Positions 15,411-23,746 of a stretch of 64,000 nt of DNA are shown here, piece by piece (the first letter of the stretch is position 1; each line of letters starts with the position of its first letter). Origin of the DNA: UBA288 sp050178135 (GTDB lineage Archaea > Halobacteriota > Methanomicrobia > Methanomicrobiales > Methanospirillaceae); NCBI GenBank assembly GCA_050178135.1, contig JBFXGJ010000003.1:66548-130547 (forward strand), read 5' to 3'. The notes beneath the pieces are model-generated. The model was not told where the DNA came from. It ran no database searches and saw only the letters and a program-made list of their open reading frames with translations. The translations under genes and the position numbers were made by a program.

Positions 15411-17366
15411 CTACGTGGCCTGCTCCTCCGGGAAGCGGTAGTAACCCGGGGGCACCCAGATCTCGAACCGGGCACCTTCGCCCGGGATCCCGTTCTCTTC
15501 GATCGTCATACCGGAGAGGGTGAGGAACTCGCGGACGAAGAAGAGGCCGAACTTCCCCTTCCCCCCCGAGACCCGTTCGAAGATCCCCTCCTTCTCTCCG
15601 GCGGGGATGCCGGCGCCGTCGTCGGTGCAGACCAGCACCAGACCCTCCGGGGTCTCCCGGCAGCCAAAGGTGATCCGGGTGATCCGGCCCCCGTGTATTC
15701 GTGCGTTCTCGATCAGGTTGGAGAAGACCCGCTCGATCAGCGGGTCGGAGTAGAGGTCGAGCCCGTGGAGGTCGCATTCGATGACGACGCCGGTCTCCAG
15801 GTTTACAAGCGACTGCTGCATCCTGATCGTCCTCTCGACCGGGATCCACCGGGACTGGTCGACGCCCATCTGCTGGTAGTCCTTGGTCTTCCTGATCAGG
15901 TTGTGGAGCGATTCCAGCACCGTCCGCTCCCTCTCGACGACCGAGAGGCGATGGGGCTCGTCCGCGCTCTTCCTGCTCAGTTCGACGTACCCCCGCAGCC
16001 CGGTGATCTTGTTCTGGATGTCCTGGTAGGTGACGTCCGTCATCAGCGACAGTTTCCGGTTGGCGAGCCGGATCCGCTCCTCGGCCTTTTTCCGCTCGGT
16101 GATGTCGCGGACGATCGCCCACATCCCCTCGGGGCGCCCGTCCTCGTCCACGGTCAGTGTGGTCCGGAGCTCCACCGGGACGAATGTACCATCTCGCCGG
16201 CGGTATTCCTTCTCGTAGACTTCCGAGTACCCCAGGGGCAGGATCTGCGTCTGGATCAGCTCCCGTTCCTGAGCGTTCCATCGCTCAGGTGTGATGTCCA
16301 GGTACGTCATCTCGGCCAGTTCTTCATCGGAGTAACCAAGCATCTCCCGGAACGACCGGTTGTACTCCAGGATACACCCGTCCATGTCAACCCGGACGAA
16401 CGCGTCCATCATGCTGTCGTACAGGTTCCGGTAGCGGCGTTCGGACTCGCGAAGGCGCTCCTCCGCCCGCATCCGGTCGGTGATGTCCTCGGCGATCCCG
16501 ACCAGGTAGAGTGGCTCGCCATCGCTGGAGAAGACCGTGATCTTCTTGGTATGCAGGGTTCGCTCCCCCATCCTGCGGGTCATGATCGTCTCCCGGGGGA
16601 TGTCCACCACCGCCTGCCCGGTGAGCACCTCCCGGTCCATCTCCGTGAAGCGATCCGCATCAGCTCGTGGGAAGAGGTCGTGGTCGCTCTTTCCCACCAT
16701 CTCCTCGCGCCGGATGCCGAGAAGATCCTCACCCGCCCGGTTCACCCGGACGAACCGGAGGTCTCGTGCGTCCTTGACAAAGATCATGTCGGGGATGTTC
16801 TCCACGACCATGTCGAGAAACTGCCCCTGGACCCGCAGCTCGTCCTGGACGCGCCGGTGTTCGGCGATCTGCTCCTCGAGCTGCCGCACCTTCTTCTCCA
16901 GCTTTCGGAAGAGGACCTCGCTGTACTCTCGCAGGACCTCCATCTCCGCCTCCTGCGGCACAGGGCCGGGGGGTGGAGTGGGAGAGGAACTCAGCCGGGC
17001 CTCGTCGAGCACCTCGCGTACGATCCCCAGCAGTACGTCGGGGGGCTGCGGTTTGATCACGAACCGGTCCGCGCCGAGGCTGAGGGCGAACCGCTCGTCC
17101 CGCGCATCGGTGTACGTGGCGGTGTAGAAGATAAACGGGATCTTCTGGAACCGCTCGTCCGTTCGCCACCGCCGGCAGAGTTCGAACCCGTCCATCGTCG
17201 GCATCAGGATGTCCGCGATCACGATGTCAGGGAGCGTCCGTGCCGCCGCCTCGAGGGCCTCGGCGCCGTTTTTGGCCGACTCCACCATGAAACCGTTCCC
17301 CACCAGGATCGACTCCAGCAGGTAGAGGTTCTGGGGATTATCGTCCGCGATCAGGACCTTCGTCAA
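15411..17366 (-). CDS. REC-PAS-PAS-kinase hybrid lacking the phosphoacceptor His
   Basis: 651 residues from a TTG start at 17366, whose TTGA overlaps the stop of the upstream receiver gene; GGGGGGAGG lies upstream. Domains: receiver 1-125 (phosphoacceptor Asp52 in IADILMPTMDG), coiled coil about 165-200, PAS about 205-330, PAS about 335-450, then DHp-like helices and HATPase_c (NLIENARIHGG, DDGAGIP, KFGLFFVREFL). In the DHp the family motif TRHDI reads TYQDI, so the His is replaced by Gln448. ATP-binding boxes are intact. Probably a scaffold or a regulator of the coupled kinase rather than an autokinase (inference). Third gene of a coupled operon. Confidence 0.82.
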   Translation of the reverse strand: MTKVLIADDNPQNLYLLESILVGNGFMVESAKNGAEALEAAARTLPDIVIADILMPTMDGFELCRRWRTDERFQKIPFIFYTATYTDARDERFALSLGADRFVIKPQPPDVLLGIVREVLDEARLSSSPTPPPGPVPQEAEMEVLREYSEVLFRKLEKKVRQLEEQIAEHRRVQDELRVQGQFLDMVVENIPDMIFVKDARDLRFVRVNRAGEDLLGIRREEMVGKSDHDLFPRADADRFTEMDREVLTGQAVVDIPRETIMTRRMGERTLHTKKITVFSSDGEPLYLVGIAEDITDRMRAEERLRESERRYRNLYDSMMDAFVRVDMDGCILEYNRSFREMLGYSDEELAEMTYLDITPERWNAQERELIQTQILPLGYSEVYEKEYRRRDGTFVPVELRTTLTVDEDGRPEGMWAIVRDITERKKAEERIRLANRKLSLMTDVTYQDIQNKITGLRGYVELSRKSADEPHRLSVVERERTVLESLHNLIRKTKDYQQMGVDQSRWIPVERTIRMQQSLVNLETGVVIECDLHGLDLYSDPLIERVFSNLIENARIHGGRITRITFGCRETPEGLVLVCTDDGAGIPAGEKEGIFERVSGGKGKFGLFFVREFLTLSGMTIEENGIPGEGARFEIWVPPGYYRFPEEQAT

Positions 17367-17755
17367 CGGACGCCTCCCCCCACCGGTGCCTTCCCGAGGT
17401 GGGACGCGATCTCCTCGGCGAACGTCGTCGGGTTGATCGGCTTCTCGATGTACCCGGTGCAACCAGCGGCGAGCGCTTTCTCGCGGTCCCCCGCCATCGC
17501 GTACGACGTCAGGGCGACGACAGGAACATCGACGAGCCCGGGGATGGTGCGCAGCTCCCGGGCCGTCGCGTACCCGTCCATCACCGGGAGCTGGATGTCG
17601 AGAAGGATGAGCCGGGGATCGATGGTTCGGGCGAGCTCGACACCCTCCAGGCCGTCCTTCGCCCGCACCACCTCGTAGCCGTTCGCCTCCAGGATGTAGT
17701 TCACGAGATAGAAGTTCTGGTCGTTGTCCTCTACGTATAAAACCCGGGTCGTCAT
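17363..17755 (-). CDS. Single-domain response regulator
   Basis: 130 residues, only a receiver domain: VLYVEDNDQN acidic pocket, phosphoacceptor Asp in LLDIQLPVMDG, switch Thr/Ser in VVALTSYAM, and Lys in GYIEKPI. There is no output domain, as in CheY-like or phosphorelay carriers. It overlaps the kinase upstream (ATGA, 17752-17755) and the hybrid downstream (TTGA, 17363-17366), so all three are co-translated. It is the likely phosphate acceptor of the upstream kinase, and the hybrid's receiver may compete or relay. Confidence 0.88.
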   Translation of the reverse strand: MTTRVLYVEDNDQNFYLVNYILEANGYEVVRAKDGLEGVELARTIDPRLILLDIQLPVMDGYATARELRTIPGLVDVPVVALTSYAMAGDREKALAAGCTGYIEKPINPTTFAEEIASHLGKAPVGGGVR

Positions 17756-19668
17756 CTCTCCCCTCCGTCAGCGGGCAGCCGGACGCTGAAGGTGCTGCCC
17801 CTCCCCACTTCGCTCTCCACCGTGATCGTCCCTCCCATCTTCTCCACGAGCCTCCTGGAGATCGAGAGCCCGAGCCCGGTGCCCTCGTACCGCCGTGTCA
17901 GGCCCGTATCCACCTGGCTGAACGGCTGGAAGAGCCCGGAGAGGTCCTTCTCCGAGATCCCGATCCCCGTGTCCGCGATGCTGGTCACCAGATGGTCCCC
18001 CTGACGCGAGCACTCGACCCGGACACGACCCTGATCCGTAAACTTGACGGCGTTGCTTAAAAGGTTGAGGAAGACCTGCTCGACGCGCCTCCGGTCTCCC
18101 CGCACCTCACCCGCCCCGGGGTCGACCGCCATCTCGACCGGGAGCCCCTTTTTATCGGCGAGCGGTCGGATGGTGGCGACCGCCTTCGTGATCACGGCGG
18201 GGATCGAGACGAGTTCGTCCGCGAGGGTGAACTCCCCCGCCTCGATCTTCGAGATGTCCAGGACGTCGTTAATCAGGGCGAGCAGGTGCTCGGAGCTGTC
18301 GTAGACCATGCCCAGTTGCTTCTTCTGTTCGGGGTTGAGCGGACCGGCCAGCTCCTGGAGAAGGATGCCCGAGAACCCGATGATCGAGTTGAGCGGCGTC
18401 CGCAGCTCGTGGGACATGGTGGCGAGAAACGCGGACTTGAGCCGGTCGGTCGATTCTGCCTGCTCCTTGGCGAGGGCCAGGTCCCGCGTCCGCTCCGCGA
18501 CGATCTCCTCGAGGTTGTCGCGGTTCGCCTGCAGCTCGGCGAGCGCCTCTCGCCGACCCCGCTCCTCGGCGCCGATCTTCTCCACCATCGCCCGGAACGA
18601 CTGGCCCAACAGTGCAATCTCTCCTGACCCGGTCACCCGGATCTCCTGGTCGAGATCGCCCGTCTCGGCTATCCTTCGGCTCACCTGGGTGAGGCTGGAG
18701 AGCGGGTGGATCACCAGGTACTCCAGGCCGACAAGGGTGAGGGCAATCAGCAGACCGAGGGCGAGGACCACGAAGAGGAGGACGCTGCGGATCGAGTCGT
18801 TCACCCTCTGCCCCATCACGTCGAACGGCACGTACGTGCCGATCTTCCAGCCGAGCTCGGGCGAGGTGTAGTGGACGAGGTACCGGTCCTCGAGGGTCAC
18901 CACCCCCTCGTCAGCCTCGAGGAAGGAATGGGCCTGGTCGCCGAGGATGGTCTCGACGTCGCCGAAGAGGAGCGATGTTTCCTGAGCGGCGAGGACCGTT
19001 CCGTCCTGATCGACGAGGAGCATCTCGCCGCCACCCGCCCTGCTGACGGAGGAGAGGTAGCTGGCCAGGTTGTCGAGCGTGATGTCGGCGCCGATCACCC
19101 CGTAGACTGTCCCGTTCGTGTCGACCAGGGCCGTTACGATCCCAATGTTGGCATCCGGCGTCGTGACCGCACGGTAGGGCTCGGTCTTCACCACCTGGAA
19201 CGGGTTCGCCCTGCCCAGCACGTACCAGGGACGGTCTCGGGGGTCGTACGCGGTTGGGCGGGCCCGGGGGAACGAACGAACGAACGCCCCGTTCTCCCGG
19301 CCCATGTAGACCGAGCTGACGTACGGGTGGGAGTCCTGGTACCCCTGGAAGAGGTCGATGATCGCCTGCTCCTGCGGGGTGATGGCATACTCGAAGGTCT
19401 CCTCGGTGGCGTTGAGGAAGCTGGTGAACCGGGCGTCGTCCCGCGTCCGGACGACCGGGTTCATTGAGAGTTCCAGGACGTCATACCGGGACTCGTTCAT
19501 GAAGCTCGAGAGGGCGAAGTCGATGTGCCTGAGCTGGACGATGGACTCCGCAGAGACGGCCTCCAGGTGCTGGGCCTGGAGTGTCATCGGCAGCAGCCCA
19601 CCCACCAGTACGACCACCAGGACGGCGATGATCAGGTAGAGGAGAAGGACCCTCGAACGGAGTGTCAT
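17752..19668 (-). CDS. dCache-HAMP sensor histidine kinase
   Basis: 638 residues. TM1 at about 8-28, a large extracytoplasmic double-Cache domain at about 35-285 (YVSSVYMGRENG, DPRDRPWYVLG, IGVIGADITLDNL), TM2 at about 295-318, HAMP about 320-370, a coiled coil, a canonical HisKA domain with FLATMSHELRTPLNS, and HATPase_c (NLLSNAVKFT, DTGIGI, GTGLGLSI). The Cache signature suggests it senses a small organic ligand outside the cell. It is the first gene of a coupled three-gene operon with the receiver and the hybrid. Its HisKA type is bacterial-like and differs from the TRHDI-type kinases elsewhere in the window. Confidence 0.88.
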   Translation of the reverse strand: MTLRSRVLLLYLIIAVLVVVLVGGLLPMTLQAQHLEAVSAESIVQLRHIDFALSSFMNESRYDVLELSMNPVVRTRDDARFTSFLNATEETFEYAITPQEQAIIDLFQGYQDSHPYVSSVYMGRENGAFVRSFPRARPTAYDPRDRPWYVLGRANPFQVVKTEPYRAVTTPDANIGIVTALVDTNGTVYGVIGADITLDNLASYLSSVSRAGGGEMLLVDQDGTVLAAQETSLLFGDVETILGDQAHSFLEADEGVVTLEDRYLVHYTSPELGWKIGTYVPFDVMGQRVNDSIRSVLLFVVLALGLLIALTLVGLEYLVIHPLSSLTQVSRRIAETGDLDQEIRVTGSGEIALLGQSFRAMVEKIGAEERGRREALAELQANRDNLEEIVAERTRDLALAKEQAESTDRLKSAFLATMSHELRTPLNSIIGFSGILLQELAGPLNPEQKKQLGMVYDSSEHLLALINDVLDISKIEAGEFTLADELVSIPAVITKAVATIRPLADKKGLPVEMAVDPGAGEVRGDRRRVEQVFLNLLSNAVKFTDQGRVRVECSRQGDHLVTSIADTGIGISEKDLSGLFQPFSQVDTGLTRRYEGTGLGLSISRRLVEKMGGTITVESEVGRGSTFSVRLPADGGER

Positions 19669-19724
19669 CCGGGACGTGCACCCAGCTGAAGAGATGCTAT
19701 CTCAGAACAGGGACTTATTCTTTC

Positions 19725-19736
19725 GGTTTTATTGGG
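19725..19736 (-). promoter_or_regulatory. TATA-like box for the three-gene signalling operon
   Basis: Minus-strand CCAATAAAACCG, about 60 nt before the kinase ATG, is the strongest AT-rich element in the 274-nt gap between the kinase and the acetyltransferase gene at 19943. The rest of that gap shows no gene. Confidence 0.35.
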
Positions 19737-19942
19737 ATACCGGGCCGGCGCGAACGCGCTGCCAGAAGGGGTCGAACAGGTTAACTAAACGTCGTGATTC
19801 AAGACAGGCAACATCCGATAACTCCAGTGATGTCCCGGCCATACGGTGCAGCCGGGCATCGTCCCTCTCCATCCCGATCACACCAGCAGAGCACCACCAC
19901 CGCCGGTCGGCCCGTCTCCCTCACGGGTCCGCCCGGGCACGG

Positions 19943-20407
19943 TCACCCGCTTCTTCCCCAGTCCTGTTCGAGCAGGACGTACGGGGCCCGCTGCATCCCC
20001 GCCCGGATGTAGGCCTCCTGCGCCGCCCGATTCCGAGATTCGACGTAGAGCCGGAGGCCGGTCACGTCCTCGCTGGCCCTCGCCATACTCTCGACCGTCT
20101 GGAAGAGCCGGAGAAAGATCCCCCGGCGCCTCGCCTCGGGCCGGACATACACCGACTGGATCCACCAGAACAACCCGTTCCGGTAGTCCGACCATTCGAA
20201 GGTGACCATGCACTGCCCGACGACGGCGCCGTCGAACTCGGCGACCAGGTAGAACCCGCGGGACGGGTCGCCCAGGACCGCCCGGACGCCGGCGAGGGCG
20301 TTTGCCGGGTTGAGAATCCACTCCTCGGTCTCGAGGGCGGTCGCACAGTTGCCGGCTGAGATGAACTCCGCATCGGCCGGGAGGGCGAGTCGGACCGTGA
20401 TCTCCAT
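19943..20407 (-). CDS. GNAT family N-acetyltransferase
   Basis: 154 residues from the ATG at 20407 (MEITVRLALPADAEF is a standard GNAT opening). Core motifs: VVGQCMVTFEWSDY strand, VYVRPEARRRGIFLRL acetyl-CoA loop, and the C-terminal LYVESRNRAAQEAYIRAGM helix. Substrate unknown. A divergently oriented single-TM protein begins 110 nt away, so both probably have promoters in this gap. Confidence 0.8.
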   Translation of the reverse strand: MEITVRLALPADAEFISAGNCATALETEEWILNPANALAGVRAVLGDPSRGFYLVAEFDGAVVGQCMVTFEWSDYRNGLFWWIQSVYVRPEARRRGIFLRLFQTVESMARASEDVTGLRLYVESRNRAAQEAYIRAGMQRAPYVLLEQDWGRSG

Positions 20408-20480
20408 GAAGAGAGCTCGACCTCGTTCGGTATAGTTGTACCATCCACCCTTCCCCGGCAGGCGCCGCAGCCAACCCTGC

Positions 20481-20491
20481 AGCTTTTTTAC
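20481..20491 (+). promoter_or_regulatory. TATA-like box for the gene at 20517
   Basis: AGCTTTTTTAC is centred about 29 nt before the ATG at 20517, spacing typical for a leaderless archaeal transcript. Confidence 0.4.
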
Positions 20492-20516
20492 CCGCGGGGG
20501 GGACTGTATTGGTATC

Positions 20517-21035
20517 ATGGCCCCGCACGCTCCTGCTGGCTCGCCGTCATCGGTCCCCTCCCGGGGACCGGAGGAGCGGGGGCGATCCTTCTCATTCTAT
20601 GTCTCTGTCGCGATCTTCCTCGTGATCGTGGGCGCCGTCCTCTACATGCTCGCCTCGGGCCTGATGCATGGGTCGGAGGAGCGGGACTTCGAACTGGCCA
20701 TTACCCCCTCGGGGGGGTCGATCGCGGCTGGCGAGCGGATGAACGTGGAGGTCCGGATCTCGCTCCTCCGGTCCGGCCCCTCGTTCTTCGAGTACGACCT
20801 GCCGGTCACGCTCCACGCTGAGGAGGTGCCGGAGGGGATCTACGTCACCTTCAACCCGGCAACCGACCTCCCGGACCCGCAGTTCACCTCGCGGATGCTG
20901 GTCGCCCACGCGGGGGCGGCGCCGGGGACGTATTCCTTCCAGGTGCACGCTACCGGGACTGACGGGCGAAGCCTCTCCCTGCCGTTCCAGCTCCAGGTCA
21001 CCGGCACCGCGCCGAGCACGACCGCCGCCCGATAG
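20517..21035 (+). CDS. Single-TM protein with extracellular beta domain
   Basis: 172 residues. A hydrophilic N-terminus, one transmembrane helix at about residues 28-52 (FYVSVAIFLVIVGAVLYML), then a beta-rich outer domain of about 110 residues (MNVEVRISLLRSGPSFFEYDLPVTL) that resembles an Ig-like/CARDB-style fold without a clear family match. Probably a surface-anchored structural or binding protein. The start at 20517 is supported by the TATA spacing. Confidence 0.6.
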   Translation: MAPHAPAGSPSSVPSRGPEERGRSFSFYVSVAIFLVIVGAVLYMLASGLMHGSEERDFELAITPSGGSIAAGERMNVEVRISLLRSGPSFFEYDLPVTLHAEEVPEGIYVTFNPATDLPDPQFTSRMLVAHAGAAPGTYSFQVHATGTDGRSLSLPFQLQVTGTAPSTTAAR

Positions 21036-21082
21036 GCCTTTCTCGTCAGGCGACGCAGTTCGACGGGACGAGGACAGGCGGA

Positions 21083-21895
21083 GTGCCCGACCGCCCCCGG
21101 GTCGGGCTCGGGGGCGAGGGCGTCCTCCGCACGACGAACCGGGAGACGGAGGCGGGAGCGGTGCTTGCCGAGGCCCTCGAGCGCGGAATTCGCTACTTCG
21201 ACTCCGCCCGGGCATACGCGTCGAGCGAGATCTACCATGGCGGGTTCTGGTCGGAGCGGCCGGCACGGCGGGACGGGGCCTTCGTCGCGAGCAAGTCGGC
21301 GAGCCGGTCATACCCCGGGGCGATCGCAGACTTAAAACAGACCCTTTCCCGGATGCAGACCGATTACCTGGACCTGTGGCAGATCCACGACCTGCGGACG
21401 CGCCCGGAGATGCGGGAGTGCGAAGGGCCGAACGGCGCGCTCAGGGCCTTTCTCGAGGCGAAGGAGGCGGGCCTCGTCCGTCATATCGGTGTCACCGGGC
21501 ACCACGACCCGGCGGTCCTGGCCGAGGTGGTCGAACGCTGGCCGGTCGACACGGTGCTCCTGCCGGTCAACCCCGTCGAGGCCGTTCTCGGCGGGTTCGT
21601 CGACCGTGTCCTTGAGACCGCGCTCGACGCCGGGGTCACCCCGATCGCGATGAAGGTGCTGGGCCGGGGCCGCTACGTGGCGCCAGAAGGGGGGATCACC
21701 GCCGAGGTGCTCGTCCGGTTCGCCCTCACGTACTCCATCGGCCTGGCGGTCGTCGGGTGCGAGACGCCCGACGAGGTGGCGGGCCTGGTCCGGGCGGCCG
21801 CCGCCGGACCGCTCGAGGAGGGGGACGCGGGAGCGCTGGTCGAGGCATTCAGACCGGCGGCCCGGCGGCTCGCGTTCTACCGGGGCGTGCTCTAG
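21083..21895 (+). CDS. Aldo/keto reductase
   Basis: 270 residues. The catalytic tetrad of the family is visible: Asp and Tyr in FDSARAYASSE, Lys in FVASKSAS, and His in LWQIHDL. TIM-barrel strands continue through VRHIGVTGHH and TPIAMKVLGRG. It would reduce a carbonyl with NAD(P)H; the substrate is unknown. The C-terminus lacks the ferredoxin-like Cys cluster common in many methanogen aldo/keto reductases. GTG start at 21083, 47 nt after the preceding gene. Confidence 0.82.
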   Translation: MPDRPRVGLGGEGVLRTTNRETEAGAVLAEALERGIRYFDSARAYASSEIYHGGFWSERPARRDGAFVASKSASRSYPGAIADLKQTLSRMQTDYLDLWQIHDLRTRPEMRECEGPNGALRAFLEAKEAGLVRHIGVTGHHDPAVLAEVVERWPVDTVLLPVNPVEAVLGGFVDRVLETALDAGVTPIAMKVLGRGRYVAPEGGITAEVLVRFALTYSIGLAVVGCETPDEVAGLVRAAAAGPLEEGDAGALVEAFRPAARRLAFYRGVL

Positions 21896-21922
21896 GCCCA
21901 CGGGAGAAAGTGGGGTACGGGC

Positions 21923-22357
21923 TCAGGAGGGTGGGTCCCGCCGCATTGGGCAGACGCCGCACCCGACCATCTCACCGAAGCAGAACGCGAGCCGCTCGCG
22001 GATCGTCGGAGGAAGGGCCCGCTCCTCGACCGGCGAAAAGCCGAAGGTGCCGTAGAACCCGATCAGCGGGATCGTGGAGTGGAGCCAGAGGGGCTCGTGC
22101 CCGACACGGTCGATCATGGCCTGGACGAGCTGCCGGGCGAGGCCGAGACCCCGGTGCGCCTCTGAGACGAAGACGCCGTCCACCTCGATCCCGTCGGCGT
22201 GATGCCTGGCCCGCGTCGTGCCCGCAAGCGTCCCGTCGACGAATGCGCCGAGGACACGGTCGATCGCCCGGTCGGTCTGCTGCCCGCGGTACTGTTCCCA
22301 GAGCCGGTCGACGAGGACGAACTCATCGGGCTCGAGCTCGCGGATGGTCACAGCCAT
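21923..22357 (-). CDS. GNAT family N-acetyltransferase
   Basis: 144 residues from the ATG at 22357. GNAT motifs: VDGVFVSEAHRGLGLARQL acetyl-CoA loop and IPLIGFYGTFGF. The C-terminal half (FYGTFGFSPVEERALPPTIRERL) closely resembles the GNAT domain fused to UspA about 1.5 kb away, so the two are paralogues. A Cys-rich tail (GCGVC) is unusual. Substrate unknown. Confidence 0.78.
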   Translation of the reverse strand: MAVTIRELEPDEFVLVDRLWEQYRGQQTDRAIDRVLGAFVDGTLAGTTRARHHADGIEVDGVFVSEAHRGLGLARQLVQAMIDRVGHEPLWLHSTIPLIGFYGTFGFSPVEERALPPTIRERLAFCFGEMVGCGVCPMRRDPPS

Positions 22358-22438
22358 GATGAACTCACGGCGGGCGAAGGGATATAGACGCCGGTGCAAT
22401 CATCATCGTTTTTTACCTTCAGAGGTCGAATGCCACGT

Positions 22439-23746
22439 ATGAACCCGCGGGAGCTCCTCGGCGCGTGGAAGCGGCCGGCGATCGTCGGGGTGACGGCAGC
22501 GGCCACCCTGCTCGTCAACCTCGCGGGGGTCCTCCTCGCCGGGGTGACGGTCGTCCTCCCACACCTCCTCTACCTCCCGATCGCCCTGGCCGGGTACTGG
22601 TACCCGCGATGGGGGATCGCCATATCGGTCGCGATCGCGGGCGCCTACGCTGCATTCGCCCTCCCGCTCATGCCAGGCGAAGCCGTGGCGATCTGCGCCC
22701 GGGCGGTGACGCTCGTCGCGATCGGGGCGCTGATCGCGTACCTCTCCCGCCGGCTCCGGATCCAGGAGGCGCTCTACCGGGGGCTCTACGACCACTCGGT
22801 CTCCGGGATCCTCCTGCTCGGGGCTGACGGCCGGATCGAGGACGCGAACCTCCGTGCCGCCGCCCTGGTCGGACAGGCGCCGGGGGAGCTGCAGGAACGG
22901 CCATTCGGGGAGTATGCGACCGACCGTGAGGCGGCTGACCGCTTTCTCCTGGCCCTGGGCCGGGGACCGGTCGAGGAGCAGGAGCTGTCCCTGGTCCGTG
23001 ATGATGGGCGGACGGTCCACTGCCTGGCCTCCGGGGCGCCGCTCGGCCCCGATCGCCGGGTCGTCACCCTGGCGGATATGACCGGCCTGCACCTCACCAG
23101 GAGGGCGCTCGAGGCGGCGAACCGAACGATGGCCCACCTCGCCGGGATCCTCGACCGAGATCTTGCGGCTGCGGTGCGCGACCTGGAGGCGTGCCTCGCC
23201 CGCGTCCGCGTCGAGATCGCCGACCCGGAGGTGCTCGCCCTCCTCCGCCCGCTCGGGGAGCGGATCGGGGGCCTCCAGCGACGGGGCGAGGTCTCCCGAG
23301 AGTTCCGGGTCCTGGGAACCCGTCCCCCCGCATGGCAGCCTGTCCAGGATGCCGTCGAGGAGGCCCGGGCCCGCCTCGATCCGGGGCCGGTCGCGGTCCG
23401 GGCCTGGACCTCGCGGCTCGAGGTCTATGCCGACCCGGCTCTCCCGGTCGCCCTCTACCACCTCCTCGACAACGCGACCCGCCAGGGTACGGGGGCAACC
23501 GCGGTCGTCGTCAGTTACCATCAGGGACCCGACGGCTGCCGCGTCGTGGTCGAAGACGACGGGTGCGGAGTCCCACCCGACGACCGAGAACACCTCTTCG
23601 AGCCGACGGGCGAGCGGTACGGCCACGGGCTCTACCTGGCTCGTGAGATCCTTGGGATCACCGGGATCACCATCGGCGAAGAGGGAACGGAGAAGGGAGC
23701 CCGGTTCGTTATCACGGTCCCGCTCGAGGAGTGCCGCATATCATGA
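22439..23746 (+). CDS. Membrane PAS kinase-like protein, phosphoacceptor His lost
   Basis: 435 residues from the ATG at 22439 (AGAGGT about 10 nt upstream; another in-frame ATG at 22430). Three to four TM helices fill residues 12-103, a PAS domain spans about 108-222, then DHp-like helices and a HATPase_c domain (LLDNATRQGTG, EDDGCGVP, HGLYLAREIL). At the DHp position where relatives read ITRHDI, this protein has ILDRDL: Arg240 replaces His. The tail GITIGEEGTEKGARF ties it to the same kinase group. It overlaps the UspA-GNAT gene by ATGA, suggesting a functional pair. Likely a pseudokinase. Confidence 0.8.
   Translation: MNPRELLGAWKRPAIVGVTAAATLLVNLAGVLLAGVTVVLPHLLYLPIALAGYWYPRWGIAISVAIAGAYAAFALPLMPGEAVAICARAVTLVAIGALIAYLSRRLRIQEALYRGLYDHSVSGILLLGADGRIEDANLRAAALVGQAPGELQERPFGEYATDREAADRFLLALGRGPVEEQELSLVRDDGRTVHCLASGAPLGPDRRVVTLADMTGLHLTRRALEAANRTMAHLAGILDRDLAAAVRDLEACLARVRVEIADPEVLALLRPLGERIGGLQRRGEVSREFRVLGTRPPAWQPVQDAVEEARARLDPGPVAVRAWTSRLEVYADPALPVALYHLLDNATRQGTGATAVVVSYHQGPDGCRVVVEDDGCGVPPDDREHLFEPTGERYGHGLYLAREILGITGITIGEEGTEKGARFVITVPLEECRIS

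Noticed and set aside
15693..17678. 661-codon plus-strand open frame
   Set aside because: It is antisense to the hybrid kinase and receiver genes, has no recognisable domain, and arises because stop codons are rare in GC-rich third-position shadows.
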